Positions 13,584 through 15,442 of a DNA stretch of 15,442 bases are shown here, piece after piece. The notes under the pieces are model-generated. The model saw only the letters and a list, made by a program, of their open reading frames with translations, had not been told where the DNA came from and ran no database searches. Source of the stretch: an uncultured Oscillospiraceae bacterium (GTDB taxonomy: Bacteria; Bacillota; Clostridia; Oscillospirales; Acutalibacteraceae); the NCBI GenBank assembly GCA_900553255.1, contig USCI01000058.1:1-15442 (forward strand). Reading direction: 5' to 3'. A program made the position numbers and the translations under genes. The first letter of the stretch is position 1, and every line of letters begins with the position of its first letter.

Positions 13584-13934
13584 TCAGACCTGGTCTCCGC
13601 CGTGCAGGCCGCTGCTGTACAGCAGGCCGCAGGCGGTGAACATACGCAGCGGTGTTTTCATCAGCACGATTTCCCGGTCGTTGGCCAGCTCGATCATCTC
13701 CGGCGTCGGGTCCTTGCCGCGTACGAATATGACGCAGACCATGTCCATCATGTCGGCGGTGCGCACCACCTGCGGGTTGACAAGCCCGGTCAGCAGCACC
13801 GACTGATCCTTGACAAACGCCAGCACGTCGCTCATCATGTCGCTGCCGCAGACGTTGTGCACTTCGGTGTCCAGCCGCTCGCCGCCGCATACCAGCTCCG
13901 CCTTCAAAATCGCCTGGATATCAGCAATCGTCAT
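13584..13934 (-). CDS. DRTGG-domain protein, first gene of the operon
   Basis: 116 aa, a stand-alone DRTGG-type module: LKAELVCGGERLDTEVHNVCGSDMMSDVLAF, SVLLTGLVNPQVVRTADMMDMVCVIFVRGK, and EMIELANDREIVLMKTPLRMFTACGLLYSSGL. GSDMMSDVLA and the LxTGLxNPQxVRTA stretch are typical of the clostridial proteins that precede HATPase and hydrogenase-like genes. ATG at 13934 with a weak SD (GGGA, 6 nt). Its promoter lies at 13998-14026. No enzyme activity is predicted; a regulatory ligand-binding role is inferred from its neighbours. Confidence 0.83.
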   Translation of the reverse strand: MTIADIQAILKAELVCGGERLDTEVHNVCGSDMMSDVLAFVKDQSVLLTGLVNPQVVRTADMMDMVCVIFVRGKDPTPEMIELANDREIVLMKTPLRMFTACGLLYSSGLHGGDQV

Positions 13935-13997
13935 ACAGAATCCCAGCCTTTCCGTACAATCTCTGTGAGGTGGATGGTCAAAAAATTATACAGTCCT

Positions 13998-14026
13998 ACT
14001 ATACCATCCCGGCGCGCCCGCGTCAA
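13998..14026 (-). promoter_or_regulatory. promoter of the DRTGG-hydrogenase-like operon
   Basis: On minus TTGACG (14026-14021), 17-nt spacer, TATAGT (14003-13998). The spacer is very GC-rich and contains the palindrome GGCGCGCC (14011-14018), a possible operator. The start codon is 63 nt downstream of the -10. It diverges from the serC promoter, with 66 bp between the two -35 boxes. Confidence 0.75.
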
Positions 14027-14092
14027 TGCCTTTCCTCGGCGGGGAGAATACGGGTAGCACAGGCAAAATCGGCGTTTTTTCCGAATTTGGGA

Positions 14093-14121
14093 TTGACTAT
14101 GACCGGTGGGAATAGTAGAAT
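14093..14121 (+). promoter_or_regulatory. serC promoter
   Basis: TTGACT (14093-14098), 17-nt spacer, TAGAAT (14116-14121), about 50 nt before the serC ATG. The short leader has a small TACC-GTAA-GGTA stem before the SD. I see no T-box, riboswitch or attenuator. Confidence 0.72.
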
Positions 14122-14172
14122 ATAAGATAATTTCTCAAATTTCTACCGTAAGGTAATGGAGGTCGAACGTAC

Positions 14173-15258
14173 ATGGCAAGAGTGTATAATTTTTCGGCTG
14201 GCCCTTCGGTGCTGCCGGAAAGCGTGCTGCGCAGGGCGGCGGCGGAGATGCTGGATTATGAGGGATCCGGCCAGTCGGTGATGGAGATGTCCCACCGTTC
14301 CAAGGTGTATGACGGCATCATCAAGGGCTGTGAGGCGCTGCTGCGTGAAGTGATGAACATCCCGGACAACTATAAGGTGCTGTTCCTGCAGGGCGGTGCG
14401 TCATCCCAGTTTGCCATGATCCCGCTCAACCTGATGAACGGTTCGGGCAAGGCGGATTTCGTGCTGACCGGCCAGTGGGCAACCAAGGCTTATAAGGAAG
14501 CCGCGCGCTACGGCGAAGCCAACGTGGTGGCCAGCTCCAAGGATAAGACCTTCTCCTACATACCGGAGCTGGATCCGGCCACCTTTACGCCGGATGCGGA
14601 TTATTTCCACATCTGCATGAACAATACCATTTACGGCACCCGCTTTACCAGCCTGCCGGATACCGGCAAGGTGCCGCTGGTGGCGGACGTGTCCTCCTGC
14701 ATCCTGTCCGAGCCGATCGATGTGTCCAAATTCGGCGTGCTGTATGCGGGTGCGCAGAAGAATATGGCGCCGGCCGGCCTGACGGTGGTTATCATTCGCG
14801 AGGATCTGATCGGCCATGCGCGGGACATCACCCCGACCATGTTCAACTACCAGACCCATGCGGACAACGATTCGATGTTCAACACCCCGCCCTGCTACTC
14901 GATTTATGTGTGCAAGCTGGTGCTCGAGTGGCTGAAAAACGAAATCGGCGGCCTGGAGAACATGAAGGCGATCAACGAGAAAAAGGCTGCGATCCTGTAC
15001 GATTTCCTCGACAGCTCCAAGCTGTTCAAGGGTACGGTGGTGAAGAAGGACCGTTCGCTGATGAACGTGCCGTTCGTCACCGGCGACGAGGAGCTGGATG
15101 CCAAGTTTGTCAAGGAAGCGGCCGCGGCCGGCTTTGTCAATCTGAAGGGTCACCGCTCGGTCGGCGGCATGCGCGCTTCGATCTACAACGCCATGCCGGT
15201 CGAGGGCGTGGAGAAGCTGGTGGCCTTCATGAAGGCATTTGAAGAGGCAAACGCCTGA
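14173..15258 (+). CDS. serC: phosphoserine aminotransferase
   Basis: 361 aa, full length for SerC. It converts 3-phosphohydroxypyruvate and glutamate to phosphoserine and 2-oxoglutarate, step 2 of serine synthesis, with PLP. Seen: N-terminal YNFSAGPSVLPESVL, MEMSHRSKVYDGII, LFLQGGASSQFAMIPLNLM, and the PLP lysine K196 in YAGAQKNMAPAGLTVVIIRED, followed by TPPCYSIYVCKLVLEWL and the C-terminal GHRSVGGMRASIYNAMP. The SD GGAGGT lies 9 nt before the ATG. serA follows 42 nt downstream, so the two form a biosynthetic operon. It is divergent from the hydrogenase-like operon; no shared regulation is proven. Confidence 0.98.
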   Translation: MARVYNFSAGPSVLPESVLRRAAAEMLDYEGSGQSVMEMSHRSKVYDGIIKGCEALLREVMNIPDNYKVLFLQGGASSQFAMIPLNLMNGSGKADFVLTGQWATKAYKEAARYGEANVVASSKDKTFSYIPELDPATFTPDADYFHICMNNTIYGTRFTSLPDTGKVPLVADVSSCILSEPIDVSKFGVLYAGAQKNMAPAGLTVVIIREDLIGHARDITPTMFNYQTHADNDSMFNTPPCYSIYVCKLVLEWLKNEIGGLENMKAINEKKAAILYDFLDSSKLFKGTVVKKDRSLMNVPFVTGDEELDAKFVKEAAAAGFVNLKGHRSVGGMRASIYNAMPVEGVEKLVAFMKAFEEANA

Positions 15259-15300
15259 TTCTGCCGGTTACGGCAACGATGGAAAGGAATGGACACGGTC

Positions 15301-15442
15301 ATGAATATACTGACTCTCAACAAGATTTCGGCCTGCGGCACCAGCCGTTTTGATGCGGCGAAGTATACCGTGGGCGATGCGGCGGAAAACCCGGACGGCA
15401 TCATGGTGCGTAGCGCCGCGATGCATGAAATGGAGCTGCCTG
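15301..15442 (+). CDS. serA: 3-phosphoglycerate dehydrogenase, N-terminal part (cut by window end)
   Basis: The first 47 codons of a gene that continues beyond the window. NILTLNKISACGTSRFD, then YTVGDA, NPDGIMVRSA and MHEMELP are the characteristic opening of the clostridial SerA-type D-3-phosphoglycerate dehydrogenase, which oxidises 3-phosphoglycerate with NAD+ as step 1 of serine synthesis. AAAGGAATGG lies upstream of the ATG. Position directly after serC supports the assignment. The NAD-binding and catalytic residues are outside the window. Confidence 0.9.
   Translation, partial: MNILTLNKISACGTSRFDAAKYTVGDAAENPDGIMVRSAAMHEMELP

Noticed and set aside
14401..15153. 250-codon open frame opposite serC
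   Set aside because: Antisense shadow of a fully conserved serC.
1..15442. CRISPR array, tRNA or rRNA genes, transposase genes
   Set aside because: No regularly spaced repeats, no tRNA cloverleaf and no rRNA sequence beyond the boxA-like motifs were seen; the only recombinases are the two tyrosine integrases.

Overview
The window looks like the chromosome of a gut-type Clostridia bacterium, probably Oscillospirales/Ruminococcaceae. The evidence is Firmicutes-style Shine-Dalgarno sites (AGGAGG), near-consensus sigma-A promoters, moderately high GC in the right half, a clostridial serC-serA pair, a DRTGG/HATPase/[FeFe]-hydrogenase-like cluster, and an integrative element of the kind common in this group. 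This is inference from content; there is no rRNA gene to place it.

Layout. (1) 1-4281, plus strand: the recombination end of an integrative element. It has two boxA-like direct repeats, two strong terminators enclosing tiny ORFs, a roughly 480-nt hairpin-rich non-coding stretch, a MazF-type toxin fused to a zinc ribbon, an excisionase-like HTH protein, and two tandem paralogous tyrosine recombinases with related upstream regions. The element's end probably lies just past 4281. (2) 4282-4674: hairpin-rich intergenic DNA with a strong bidirectional terminator. (3) 4675-6559, minus strand: a marR-MATE efflux operon with a consensus promoter carrying a likely operator. (4) 6834-9150, minus: a choloylglycine hydrolase/penicillin V acylase family gene, preceded by an acyltransferase-3 membrane protein whose first ~40 codons are out of frame by one base in an A5 tract. 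(5) 9268-13934, minus: a seven-gene operon read in the order DRTGG, RsbW-like ATPase, sensory-type [FeFe]-hydrogenase homologue, DRTGG, YbaK-like editing domain, PHP hydrolase, TIM-barrel isomerase/epimerase. (6) 14173-15442, plus: serC and the start of serA, divergent from (5).

How it fits together. The left part is mobile DNA: Int and Xis for excision and integration, and a toxin as a likely maintenance function. MarR probably represses itself and the MATE pump. The right-hand operon looks like a redox or H2-sensing signalling unit: the hydrogenase homologue keeps the four H-cluster cysteines but has Ala in place of the proton-relay Cys, and sits among an anti-sigma-type ATPase and two DRTGG proteins, without any HydB/HydC bifurcating subunits in view. 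serC and serA carry out steps 2 and 1 of serine synthesis from 3-phosphoglycerate.

The candidates most worth following are the sensory-hydrogenase operon and a 21-bp perfect inverted repeat inside it, the A5 frameshift in the acyltransferase, the boxA-like and structured RNA region of the mobile element, and the duplicated integrase unit.
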